In this document: piece after piece, positions 22,649-34,434 of the stretch
Position numbering within the stretch: the stretch's first letter is position 1
Layout of the letters: the number at the start of each line of letters is the position of its first letter
Origin: Diaporthe sp. PMI_573
Lineage: Eukaryota; Ascomycota; Sordariomycetes; Diaporthales; Diaporthaceae
Direction of reading: 5' to 3'
NCBI GenBank assembly: GCA_021399435.1
Contig: JAJTUP010000012.1
Location: 62,001 to 126,000 of the forward strand
DNA length: 64,000 nucleotides
Translations under genes and position numbers: made by a program
Notes under the pieces: generated by a model
The model's database searches: none
Seen by the model: the letters and a program-made list of their open reading frames with translations, nothing else
Told to the model about the DNA's origin: nothing

Positions 22649-24609
22649 CTAGAACACCGTGCCGTCACTGTCAATTAGGATTGGCGGCTCTTTCGTGTTT
22701 GGCCGGTTGATCTCAGCAATTTCGCGGCCACCCTATCACGCGAGATGTCAGCACAAGTTCACGTATTGGCGGCAGAAGTTCACAGATGTAGAGAAACGTA
22801 GATGGGGCAGTTTGAGGGAGGGAAAGTCTTACCTTCCAGCTTCCTGCTTCAAGCATCTGGGGTAATGTCAACTCGTTCCCCGCCAGCTCAGACTTGAGCG
22901 TCTGGTTGACTTCTACACATAATCGGTCCAGGAGGCCGACTGTGACACCGCGCCATTCCACCACGAGGTCGTCACTGGGCTCGAACATGGGGGCGACTTC
23001 GATACCAGGGTCACCGGTCCTAGCGCAGTACTCCTTGTAATGTTGCAGGCCCCTCTCCATGTCCTCGGGTTTAAGCGTCAAAACGCCCAGGTCGACGAAC
23101 AAGCCACCGTTCCGGTACTCGGGCAGGCCGGTCAGGAGCTCCTGGCCAGCGAAGTGGATCTTCATGAGCTGCTGCATGGGCTGCATCAGCGAGTAGGTGA
23201 GCCACTGCGTCAGCTTATGGAACGGCAGGATGGACTCCCAGGCTGCTGCAGACCCGGAGCGGCCAGAGGTGTTGGGGAACGGGCTGAAGCTAGGGCCGCC
23301 GCTGGCTGGCGACGTAGCTGGTGCCGGCTGGGGCATGGAGGAGCATGGCCAGGCGTCGCCTAGCGAGATGCCATTGATGGCTGTGCGCGATTGGGGCCAG
23401 ATGGGCGCTAGTCCTAACATAAGGACGTTCCAGAGGGTCGGTAGCGGCACGATAGGCATCGACGAGGCTTGTGTGGACGGGTGGGTTAGGAGGTAATCTG
23501 AGAGCCGGGTTAGCGCATCCATGTGAAAGAAACCATGTGACAAGGCATCATCGGGCTCACCAAGCATGTTGCCGGGGCGTCCATTCTCCCCAAAGAACTC
23601 CTTGTTGGAGTCAAGAGCGTCTGCGAGCCTGATCAGGAGCTCAGTCCGTCCCTCTAGGCCTGCCATCTCGTTGCCAGGTTTTGACTGCAGACCCTTGGCC
23701 ATCTGCTCGACAGTCAGGCTGCGCAGCCCGTCCTTGTCGACTTGGTACTTGCTTGTCTTGTCGCCTGAGAATACACCCTATGAAGCTTGTTAGAATCGTA
23801 GCAAGGCAAGCGGATGTGTACCATGAGGAAGAATCCAGCAGCTTACTGTCTTGAACATCTCCAGACTTGCGACTGCGAGACCCTCAGATCTCCTGTAGAT
23901 CCGTCCATTTTCTGTGCTCTTGTAGCTCCACTGCGTGCCTGCACCGGCATCCAGCAGGACACTGACCATGAACAAGTCGATCAAGCGACGGCACTTCTCA
24001 GTGCTATCGACGTTCTCCCATGTTGACAGCAGGTGAGCGATCCTATCTCGGCCGCCCACACAGAAGTGCTGGTGCCTGCCATGCGCGGGGATCGAAGTGA
24101 AAGGGGCGTCGTAGTCTCTCTGTTTGAACCATGTTAGTCGCCTGGGGAATAATTTTGGGAGGCCACGGAGCGCCACAAGGTGGGGTCCGTCGTTGGCTGC
24201 ATACCCTGATAATGCTGGAAACGAAGCTCACCACCTCGGGGAACTTGCGCATGTCCACATCAAAATGTTTGAGCTCATTTTTGACGGCCTTGGTGGTTAT
24301 GACCCTGGATCTCTCTCTGACGGAGGCAAGGTTCCTGAGGTAACCAGCGGGGTCGAGCTCCGGGTCCGGGGGCTTCGGGAGGTCGATCTTTGGGACCTGT
24401 GGGGAGAAGGGCGAGAGCGGCGTGTTTGGCGCCGAGGTGTTATTCGTGCCTGCAGAGCTGCGATTCAGGGCTCGCGAGCTGAACGTGCCTGCCGGTGACT
24501 TGATGCTGGAGCTCCCTGAGTCGAGGCTGACCTGGGACTGCACCGTCGTGAGGGATGGCTTGGATGTGACGCCCCTGGTGGACTTGTCTTTTCTGGAGAA
24601 GATACCCAT
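22649..24609 (-). CDS. URC4: URC4/Urg3-type uracil catabolism protein (DUF1688)
   Basis: Member of the DUF1688 family, which in yeasts includes Urc4/Urg3 of the URC uracil catabolic pathway; its exact reaction is not known to me. Five minus-strand exons: 24205-24609, 23847-24119, 23561-23777, 22833-23497, 22649-22732; total 547 residues. Family-like segments include RDYDAPFTSIPAHGRHQHF, GVFSGDKTSKYQVDKDGLR, GLEGRTELLIRLADAL, SLMQPMQQL, YRNGGLFVDLGVL and a C-terminus GGREIAEINRP...DSDGTVF. The first 75 residues are Ser/Thr-rich and probably unstructured. I use the ATG at 24609 (MGIFSRKDK); an in-frame ATG at 24675 would add 22 residues. Intron 3 (63 bp) has no stop. Other URC genes are not in the window. 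Confidence 0.9.
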
Positions 24610-25430
24610 GTTGGCAGGATCGGCGGTATGGCACGGGTATGGGACCGTTGGAATGACAAAAAATGTCCAGGACAAGGGTCCGCCTGAGCAACGGGGGGAC
24701 TTCGGAAGGCGGGGCGGGCTAGGGATGCGAGCAGGTGGGTCCCTTTGATGATGATCAGGAGCTCGAGGAGGGGTCGAGCTCGCGAAACGGCAGCGACTGG
24801 GCTGGTCTGAGCTGGGGTAGGTCGGGTGGGTCCCTCAAATCTTCTCGGGGGGCGTCCAGCCAACAGTTGCACAGCTTCAGGGGAAGCACAACTTATGATT
24901 TTTTTTGGTGGTTCCCGTCGTCGAATTTCAGCACCGGTGACGTGTGTCTCGGACCTTTTTTGGATGTCCAGCCGGCAATGCAAAGCTCTCTCAAAACTTC
25001 CTTCCCTCTGTCGAAGACAAGGCTCGGTTTGGACTTTGATGCTGAGGCGCGACGACAAGGCCAATTCGGACAATTGACTCGACAGTGATGAGTGTGTGCA
25101 CCGGGGGTAGGGTGGTTGGGTTTCGTCTCGTCTTTTCTCGTTGGTATCGTGGTGGCGTTGAAAAGTCGATTCAATTCAATGGAATCAAATCAAAGTAACC
25201 TCCGATGCTTCTGCCGTGGGTGGTAATGGACGTATCCCGCGGGTGTGTAAGAAGGATGACTGGTCAACAGGGACAAAGAGGTCGATGATGGCGAGAGCGA
25301 GGTGGTCAAAGGTAATCCGAAGAAGAAAGAAGAACGACCGTGGTGGTTGGGAAGCCAGGAGGTATCAAAGGGTACGACGAGAACAAATCAACCGGACAGG
25401 ACGAAAAGACGTCAGTCGAGAGGAGTCGAG

Positions 25431-25450
25431 ATGAGATGAGATGAGATGAA
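25431..25450. repeat. ATGAG pentanucleotide repeat
   Basis: Three ATGAG copies and a variant ATGAA in tandem inside the long gene-poor region. Confidence 0.6.
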
Positions 25451-26734
25451 ATGTCGTTGGTTCAACGCAGTGACGTTATTGTCTGTGGCCGGAGATACAG
25501 TTTGATTAGCTGTGATGTCCGCCTCGAAGTCTAATGGAGCACAATTGTTCCTGAAGAATCCGACGTCATAAGAGCAGCGCAAGGCAGAGCCCATGCGGTG
25601 GTTGTGTTGCACAAGTGGAGGGGGGAGGCATAGGGTGGACCAGATGGTTTGGGAAGAGGAAGGCTGACGAAGAGGTGAGTGAAAGAAAGGGACGAAGAGG
25701 TGTGGATGGAAGGGAGAGGTCGACCAGGAAGAGAGCCAGCCAGTCCTCGGGTATCGTTCGCACACGTTGACGTACCAAGCAAGCGGGAGGAAACGAACAA
25801 AAAAGATGCCGAGTCCCAATGAAAGAAAGGGTCTACGGCGATGGGCGCGAGGGTAGGGCCAGGTCCGGCAGCTCGAGGTTTATATGAAATGAGACAAGAC
25901 GAACATCATTAGGCCAGAAGCACACAGAGCATGAGCACGAGCACAGACACAGGTACGGGGTACGGGCACAGGTACGAGCACAAGTACAGGCAGCACCTAG
26001 TCTAGATGGAGTACTACTGCATGTTGTCCTACTGTTCTACTACATACACTACTCCGCAGACTACTGTGGCACCGCACGGAACAAAAGATTACACACGAGT
26101 AACAGACAGTACGGAGTACCTCGTCGATGCAGTACACAGTACTGTGCATGTGCAGGGAGACACACACAGAGCGAGAGAGGGTCGGCGATCAAGACAAGGA
26201 TGGAGGGTGGATGCGATGGATGGACGCACATGGATGACCCGCCCAGGCACGGAACGGAGGGTGTCCCGTCAAGGCCTCTGGCTGTGGCCTCTTGCTCTCT
26301 TTTGGCGGCTGAACCCGCAGTACATGAAGATCGCGCCGAGTACCTGAGTCAAATCCCTCATCCGGGTCTGGTTCTGGGCACCCACCGACACGCGGTTCTG
26401 GGGCAGAAGAGGGGGGCGCCTGCTACTGTTCATGTAATCCGGTACGAGGCATGTGTTGTGTATGTACACTACAAGCGTGCATGTTACGGAGTAATCAATT
26501 TTGATGGATCACCAGTCCGCGGGCACGGATCCGACTGACTCCCAGCCGAAGCTGTCACAAATGATGGGTGACCCCGACCTGTCCGGCCCCAGTTGTTGCT
26601 GTTGCTGTTGCTGCCCAGCCCGGCGAGCTGTTGTCCCCGTCAGGCCAAATGAAACCCGAGGGATCGATCGTGCGTACGTAGACATCATGTATGCACAGCA
26701 GCACAGCCGAGGTCGCGGAGCCGAGGCAAGCCAA

Positions 26735-26741
<7 letters not shown>

Positions 26742-26786
<45 letters not shown>
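26742..26786. repeat. (CTG)15 trinucleotide repeat
   Basis: About fifteen uninterrupted CTG units, flanked by CTGTTG variants and, 130 bp upstream, by a GTTGCT-rich tract (about 26593-26615). It would read as poly-Ala on plus or poly-Gln on minus, but the flanking frames show no other protein-like features, so I treat it as non-coding. Confidence 0.9.
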
Positions 26787-26789
<3 letters not shown>

Positions 26790-29385
26790 GTGATGATGAT
26801 GGGAGTGTGGTGGGGGCGATGATGTCGCCGTGGTGCGTGCTGCTGTCATCAGGGTTTGTCGGCGACGCAGAAGCAACGGCAAGCAGCTGATTGATGGTCG
26901 AATGCGGCCAGGGCTGTCAGGGCTGGGGCCACCCAGAGCGATGGGAACGGTCGAATGTCGCTTGCTGGTTTCAGCAGCTGCAGGGTGTGGGGACCCGGTT
27001 GCTGGAGCCTCAAGGTGACAGGTGCTTTTCTGTCGAGCCTCGTCGAGGCGTGTTGCCGAGCCTTTGGAACCCCCCCCCCCGGCTACTGTGTGTGGTAGGT
27101 TTTTTGTCTTGTGCCCGTCACTTCTGCAGTCTTGTTAGTCAGTTCTGTCAAGCTCTGTCTGGGGCTGGGCCGTCTGTGCCTTTCTTCATCCGTTTGCACC
27201 AGCTGCATAGTGTTATCAATGAGCTGCCATTCCTACCCTACACAGTAACGGTTCGTTAGGCCAGAAGAGATGGGACGAAAAATTAGCACCTCGCTTCGAT
27301 CCCTCGTCCCGGTCCAGATTCGTCCATGGAGCCGACGGCGTGATTTGCTCGCGTGTCCAGCCCCCCGGGCAACTGGGTCCTGATTCCTGGGTCCTGAGTC
27401 CTGACTTGACGGCAGTTGATGCCGTCTGTCTCCCCTTTGTCCGTTTGTCTCTGGTCTCTGGTTCCCTTTCCCTCTTTCCGTCTCCATCTCCAGCTCCGTC
27501 TCCATCTCGTCGGTTTTTCTCCACGTAAACTGTCAGACCGCGTCGAGCCTCCCCAACCACGTCACAGGCTGCAGCTCCACAGGATTCCACTGCCAGGAGC
27601 GTTTGCGGCAAACAGGGGAGATTCTGTAGATTATTTTACGAGACACGCGAGGGGGGACAGGATGATCACCACGACAGCCACGAGGCTTGCAGGTGCAGAT
27701 CAAACCCCGTAAAGGGCCTGCGGGCCGCGTCTGGATTGCCCCAATCTCGTTCAGCAGTCTGAGTAACGTAACCGTCGGCTCAACCCCTTGCAGGACGGTC
27801 CGGAACCTTTTTACTGTGGTAAATACCTGGGTACCTACCTTCCTGGGCAGGTAGGCAGGCAAACTGCCAATTGCAACAACAGACCCATGGCAGCAGCAAC
27901 AACGCCCACTCGTTCGTTCTTCGCTGGGTGCCGTGTCCACCCAGCCTGCCCCTCCCTCTTCCTCAGCAATCACGCTATCAAGCACTTGCACATGCAAGCT
28001 ACCCTACCTGGTTCCTGCTCACACCCGACGACGAGTCCACGATACCAACTCTGGCCATAGTCTGGTTGCAACCGTTCCAGTGGCTGACGCCCAAATTTCA
28101 GGTAGTTGCAGTCGCAATTGCTGTTCCAATTGCAATTGCAGTCGCAGTTCATTTCCAAGGTCATGTTGTAAATCACGCGTCGCGCGCCTGCGATCCTCTG
28201 CTCACCGATACACCCTCATCAACACAACCAAGTTGCCGCGGCAAGCAAAAAGAAAATTACAATACCGTGTGTGGTCGGTTCATCCACTCACGTCGGTACA
28301 GAGTGCGCCGGGAAGGATTGCAAGGACGGACCACCCACCCAGGCCACCCTGAACATGAGCAGGGGTCTCATGCAGCAATCTGCAAGGCACCGAGCAATCC
28401 CTGCTAGACGTCCTCGACCCTCCCATCGAATCATCGACTCCTTCTTGACACGCAGTGGTTGCTGTTCCCGGGCGGTAGGATGCCGCTTGCACCGCCGAGA
28501 GAACGAGACCGAATCCCCACAACCGTTGCATGCACGAGTTGCATACCATCAGGCCCATCCAAATGATTCTTCTCCAGTGTCTCCAGACCCTGCAGGGGAA
28601 GCGATACACCTGATCAGTGGATGCTTCGAGAGGCTGCTATCGCACGCGTGCTTATTATGACTGACTTGATAAACTGACACTTTGACCAGGACCACAGTCG
28701 CCGGTGGACACTCCCTCCACTTCCCACGAGGTAGAGCCACAGACGGGAAATGGGCGCACCACACAGTGACAACCCAAACCAAGGACGCACCTGGCGGAGA
28801 ACGCATTGGCGCCGCAGTGCTGTCCTGTGTGTAATCAGTACTCCGTACGTCGTGCAGATCCAAAACAAAACCTGCCCCGGTCTCTTCACCCGTCGTCGGG
28901 TTCGAGACAACCACAGATGACTGGGTCCAGGACAGCTCGTCTGCTTCCAATTCGCGCCTGCAATCTCTACGGCCGTTGTCTGTGTGTGTTGCCGGCCCCA
29001 AAACTTCGGTACCGATACAAGCATCTACCTGTGGCATCATTTAAACTTTGACTCCGCGGGCGGTCCCACTGGAAATGGATCTTGGAAACGTTGCGACCTT
29101 GAAAATTCTTTGGACCGAAATTGCAAATAACTTGGGACGAAGACCCAGGATCCCTCTCTCGGGTTCCCCCTCCCCATTCCCCGCCGCCCGATCTGGAGCG
29201 CTCTTGGTGCCGTCGTACCGTGCTCCGGAACTACTTCCTATACTGTATCACGCTGAGCACGAGTCGTCCCGTCAAGTTCCCCGGTCGGAGGGAAAACGGG
29301 AAGCAGACTTGCCCACTTCGTACGAGGTAAGAGGCTTCTGCTTGCTTGGCTCTCGCGATCCGTTGAACTTGCCGGCACGGCGCTC

Positions 29386-29433
29386 TTCTGAATCGCCTTC
29401 CGAGTCGCCTTCTGAGTCGCCTTCTGAGTCGCC
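29386..29433. repeat. 12-bp tandem repeat, 4 copies
   Basis: Four head-to-tail copies of a 12-base unit (TTCTGAGTCGCC, with two single-base variants). In the plus frame it gives a Ser-Glu-Ser-Pro repeat at the end of a 130-codon frame (29048-29440) that has no other recognisable feature. Confidence 0.8.
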
Positions 29434-30031
29434 TGATTAAGCCCAGCCCACATACTCGACAATCAGGTGGGGCCGTCCGACGCTGGCATGCTAGATACCA
29501 CAGGACGTCCCAGTCCAATGACCGCGGCGCCCGGCCTCTCGTGATAGCGACCGACCGCAAGTTGCTCCCTTGCTCGAGAAAAACTGCAGGTCTCGGTTCT
29601 AGTCTGGACATGCGTCGAGAACCACGGGCAGGATCGCAGGATTCCAGACAAGGCCGCTTCCCGCGGGTGATTGGCAAGCCTTCCAAGGTCCGTTCCGAGC
29701 GAGCGGATCTGGGAATCTCTTGACAGCCTGGCTCATCTCCACACTGGCGTGCTGACCGGGCTGGACCGCCGGCTTTCAACCTGTCAGACGGGAAATTCCA
29801 TCTCGCGAAGAGGCGCTTACAAGCAGGCGCACATAAAACGGGCACAATTCGTGCTGATCATCGAGTACATGCTGACGTTATATATAATTCGAATGAGACC
29901 AATATCATGCGGGCCTATCATTCCATGCACACATAATCTCGCTGGCGCCGTTGCCACTCCGCAGTGTGAACAAGACAAAAAGAAAACGGCATTCCCGACG
30001 AGGACTTGCCAAATTTCATGCAAAGTTGCCA

Positions 30032-31923
30032 TCACAATTTCTCCTGGTTCGCCAGGACCGATTCCAAAGTCAACTTCGTGTCGCCATCAAATATGCTCAA
30101 CCGCTGCGCAGCCTCACGTGCTTCTGACCGGATCAACTCTTCAATCTTGCTCGAACGTGGCGTGAACCGCGCCTTGAACGGCAATGGGCGTATGTTCTCG
30201 CTGTCATTATACGCAAAAGCACTCAGTTGGACCGGGTTGCCCTTCATTTTGGAGGTCATGGTCAGCCACAAGCGGTTCTCTCTATTCGCAACGGATCGGG
30301 TGTAGTCGTGACATCTGCGCACGTGTGTCCAGATCGACCAAGGGAAATCATCATCGCCAGGGGGCAGCACTCACCTTCTCGTCAAGCCCTGGCTCAACCT
30401 TGAACGCCCAGACCAACCTCGCCACCACCATCGACACGCTCTGATCTGCCAGAGGCTGCCCGCTGCACTGTCTCCTCCCCCACCCGAAAGCGTTGTGGCC
30501 TCTGCTATTAGGGTACTCAAAAGCCAGCCCTCCCGGATTGTCGCCTAGGTACCGCTCAGGCCTCACCGCATCGGGCTCAGGGAAGTAGCCCGGGTTCCGG
30601 TGTATCGCCCACGTGTTGCAGGTAAGCTGTATGCCCTTGGGGATCAGGTAGCCCCGGTACGTGTCGTTGCAGACTGGAGCGTGAGGGATGCCTCCGAGGA
30701 TAGTTACTGTCCGCCAGCGCAGGATCTCCCGGGCCAGCGCGCTCGTATATGGTAGCCGGCCACCATCCAAGTCCTCCCAGGTGGGCGACCTACCCCCAAG
30801 CACGGTGTCCATCTCGGCCTGCGCCTTGGCCTGTACTTCTGGGAAGAGGCAGAGGGCGAGGATGGCGGAGGTCAAAGTTCCACTTGTAGTGTCGACGCCG
30901 GCTCCGAGCAAACTTTTTTATGTAAGTGTGTGGGCTTTCACGGGACACGTCGTCTACACTTACTTTGTAGTCAGAGCGGATACTTCATCATCACTTAGAC
31001 CGAGGCTAGGCTGCTTCTCGAGGACATCTTTCGCAAAGCTCGGGTTCAAATTGTTTGCAGCGGCCTCCTTGTTGAGAGCGTAGAAGTACTTCGCCAAGTG
31101 CGACGAGATTGTCCTCACGATGGTAGGGAAGGCGTACAGCCAAGGTGGCAGATTAGCGAGCCAGGGCAGCGTCTCGACCAGCAACCAGCCGGGGATAACA
31201 AAGTTCACAACGGCCATTGTCTCCAAGGCCTTCTGGCAAACGTAGTCGTTCTTTTTCGCGATTCGCCTGCCCCAGCCGATAATGGAAACGACCGAGACAG
31301 AATAGCGCTCGATGGACATGACATAGTCATCCGGATCGGTCAGGAAATCCAGGGTTAATATCTTTGACTCGTCGCCCTGGAACGAACGATGGTCTCGCAC
31401 CACGTGGCTGCCAACGATGGAGTGCTACGGCCAAAGTCAGAGGGCAAAACTCCACATGACAATGCATTCCAGGGATGTTTGTATTTACCGTGAGCTTCCT
31501 ATGGAGCCTCCACTTGTCACCATACACAAGCGTAGCCTGGTTCGTCGTCGCCGACCCAGTCAGCTCCCCCATGGCCACAAACCGCGGGCGCGAAGAGTAC
31601 ACATCCGCGCGCTTCTCCAGCAGGTCCGACGCCGTCCACGCATCGTTGAGGACGATGACCGGCCGGCTGCCCAGCCAGATCGTGATCATGGGGTTCGCAT
31701 ACTCCCGGCTCCACTCCTCGAACTTGACCCACGGCTGCCAGTAGGGGATGCGGAAGTGGTTGCCGATGACGGGCAGCGGGAAGGGCCCCGGGGGCAGCCT
31801 GCGGCGCAGAAGCAGGACGCGGATGTAGTTGTAACTGGCTATGCAGGTGATGGCTAGTGCGCCGATGGTCAGGAGGCGGAGTGAGACCTGGGGCAGACCG
31901 GCCGTCTCGAGCGTCAACAGCAT
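30032..31923 (-). CDS. Cytochrome P450 monooxygenase
   Basis: Microsomal haem-thiolate monooxygenase, substrate unknown. Four minus-strand exons: 31489-31923, 30964-31424, 30375-30912, 30032-30241; total 547 residues, normal for fungal P450s. An N-terminal membrane anchor lies at about residues 15-40, followed by the proline hinge LPPGPFPLPVIGN. The oxygen-binding helix I reads GAGVDTTSG (about 302-310), the ExxR motif is EILR, the PERF-type motif is RPERY, and the haem-binding loop FGWGRRQCSG puts the axial cysteine near residue 448. The last intron (133 bp) is placed by the joint DEK-GNPVQLSAFAY, which fits P450s of the O-methylsterigmatocystin oxidoreductase-like type. No biosynthetic backbone gene is nearby. 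Confidence 0.92.
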
Positions 31924-33089
31924 TGTTATTTTCTTGATCTAATTCCAAGGGGTAAGCGCTAATGTGTGAGAAAAGCAGTTTGAAAATTGGTTGCCTTCGT
32001 TACACGGCATTGAATCACGACAATGGTTCCCTCGTATTTATATTGTACGGATGGTGGTCTGTTGGCCAAGGGTGTTGAAGAGGGATGCCTGGCCGTCCAA
32101 GGGACTATCCCCGTCGTTCGCCAGTCGAGCTCACCGAGAGCTTTGCCCAGGCGGGCCTACATGATGTAGCGATCACCATAGAAAAGACACCAGCCTGTGG
32201 AGGGAGGCGAGGTTGCGGGGGACGCAGGTATATCCCACCTCGCACTCAGGGTGCGGGGTGCAGATGATGGGTCCGAACTTGCATCGTCGCAGTCGTGCTT
32301 ATGCAGGGTGAGACGCTGCAAGCTTCTCCCTTCCCCCCACCGCCACGGCTCGGCATATGTGTATTGAGGATTGTCGAGCTCTACCTCTTGATCTCCAGAT
32401 GTCGTGATCTTAAGCGAGATAGCCTATTCGTGTGTTTTGTTGTGTGGCGCCGAGGTCATCTGTGAGCATCGAGGAGCTTGATGGTCTTGGTACTGATATG
32501 GTGATATTTGTTTTAGTACGTAAGCTTTGGCAATTACAACACTTTCAAAATGTTTCTACCAACAGATCAACCTGACCGGGTAATTCCCCATAACCTTGTT
32601 GGAATTCCTAGCTTGAGGCTGATCTAAGACTTTTGTGCACATGACAATGAAGTTGGAAGGGCTATAATGCTTTTTAGACTTCGGGTCTTGCGGAAGCTTC
32701 TCCCACCACGTCTGTTTTTATGGCTTCCGATATACGCGTCCATTATTTTACTTGGAGTCGCTGTTGTCGGGATGAAAACCAAGGAGGGAACAGAATTGCC
32801 CTGGCCACAATGCCCCTAGTAGACCATGTCTAGAGTAGCCAGAGTACTTGGATTAGTTATACCTAGCATTGTTGCCATATGACAAGTTCACTTATCTGCG
32901 GCAGATACATTGTGACAGTCATATTCTCATATTGATTGATCTCCTCTCACAAATGCAGAGTCTGTTACTTCTATCTTGAATCCAAGACCTGCATCAGATT
33001 CAATACATCATGGCGACGACATAAATCATGTGTCCATCCTTGACATAAAAAAAACAAGGTCGTGTCCGGCTCGACCATCACAGCGGCGT
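31924..33089. other. Intergenic region
   Basis: About 1.2 kb holding the P450 promoter and the 3' side of the rhodopsin-domain gene. The part from about 32450 to 32980 is AT-richer than its surroundings. No gene recognised. Confidence 0.45.
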
Positions 33090-34434
33090 TCACCTCAAAG
33101 GCCCCTCGTCCGCCCTCTGCTCAACAGGCGTAATGATGCTGGAGTTGTGGCTCAGCCTGTCCCTCCCCGCAGGCTCGCGTATAGGCGGCCAGGGAGGCAG
33201 CTCCGTTTCGCTCCTCGAGCGGTCCGTCGCCGTCTCGGGCCTCCGGAGGTTGACCTCCTCGTCGGCGGGGGCCCGTGTCTCGTTGACCGTCACCAGCGAC
33301 TTGTCCAGCTTGGCCAGCTGTGCGGTCAGCCACGACTGCCTGGTCTGTAGCGGCGGCTGGGCCTTGCGCGATGGTCGGGACCCGATAGTTGGCAAGGGGA
33401 TGTGGGGGTGTTGGTGGCGTCCTGGCGCACCGTCTTCAGGCGTGCCGGTGGTCTGTCGCGTCGAGGCTGCGAACATGCGGTTCAAGAGCGGCTTCAACGT
33501 CATTATGGAGGCGCAAACTATGGCGGTGTTGATTTCAATTAGAGACCAGTAGATAGTATCCACGCCCGTATAGCTGTAGTCGAAGGGGTCCTTGATGGTC
33601 GCCAGCAAGACGAGGCGTATTATCGAGACAATGCATATGCTATAATTGATTGTTAGTTACGAAAATAGAGGTCGGTATAGCACGCGGGGAAGGATGACGG
33701 ACAAGAAACCAAACGAAAACACTGTCGTGAGCACTATCTTCTGGTCTTTAGGTGCTCGTATTGACCAGACAACGGGAAGTGGTAGCAGGAAGATGAGAAA
33801 ATCTGTCCCGATCGACAGCCCCGTGAGAGCATAATAAACCTCGTTTGAATGGCAGTATGTAGCCTGCACACTACCATCCCAGAATGCGTTCAGAGGAATG
33901 CAGGCCGTAAAGTCGAGAAGGAGATTAATGGTGCCAGTAAGGATGACAACTGCCATGAATCCCAGGAGAACCTTTCTCGTCCAATCATAAGTTAAGGTCC
34001 GCAAGTAGAGCAGCACTACGCTGACTTTCGATAGAGCCAGACTACATGTGTAGAACAGAATCGTAAACCATGATGCCTTGCCGTGGGACATATTGTCAGC
34101 ATAACAATCGCAGGATCATTGACAACCATGTTGGAGTGAACAAGAGGCTTACCTCAAGTATCGTCAGACTGTTCTCCTGGGGAATTGCAACCATGTGTTT
34201 CCCTAGTCCCAGGCCTGCCTCGACAATGAATCCAATGCTCTGTGCCAAGGAGAAAAACAACGCCGCCAGGATGACCCAGTCCTCCGGGCCGAGTAACTTC
34301 ATCAAGCTTCCCCGGAGATAAAAGCGACTCGCTACGGTCACGGCTGATATCAGCCATGTCAGAGCAGCACACGCTATGATGTTCCCTTGGCGCGACTCGC
34401 TGAGGTCATACACTCCATTGTTCTCAGTGGACAT
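33090..34434 (-). CDS. Fungal rhodopsin-domain seven-helix membrane protein
   Basis: Integral membrane protein of the fungal rhodopsin-like domain family (the group that includes PTH11-related and SAT5-like proteins). Three minus-strand exons: 34153-34434, 33703-34076, 33090-33639; 401 residues. About seven hydrophobic helices are visible, starting with NIIACAALTWLISAVTVASRF, then WVILAALFFSLAQ, FTILFYTCSLALSKVSVVLLY, VLLGFMAVVILTGTIN, GTDFLIFLLPLPVVWSI and SFGFFICIVSIIRLVLLA. The ACIPLNAFWDG and DPFDYSYTGVDTIYWSLIE segments are typical. The C-terminal 130 residues are polar and presumably cytosolic. No CFEM domain precedes it. The donor of intron 2 (GTCCGT) is atypical, but the joint restores the expected helix. 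Confidence 0.85.

Larger units (their letters stand above)
24610..30031. other. Long gene-poor region with microsatellites
   Basis: 5.4 kb between the URC4 start and the 3' end of the P450 gene, the longest stretch without a supported gene. Frames are short (under 210 codons), overlap on both strands and resemble no family I know. It contains a CTG tract, a 12-bp tandem repeat, ATGAG and GTACGGGCAC-like tandem copies (25431-25450, 25950-25995), and poly-C and CT-rich runs. It may hold a long URC4 leader, a non-coding RNA or an orphan gene with many introns; none can be shown by eye. Confidence 0.4.

Noticed and set aside
26685..26882. Minus-strand frame with a run of 17 glutamines
   Set aside because: The poly-Gln simply translates the CTG repeat; the rest has no protein-like features and no splice partners.
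29048..29440. 130-codon plus-strand frame ending in Ser-Glu-Ser-Pro repeats
   Set aside because: The repeat comes from a 12-bp tandem array; upstream sequence has no recognisable domain or start context.
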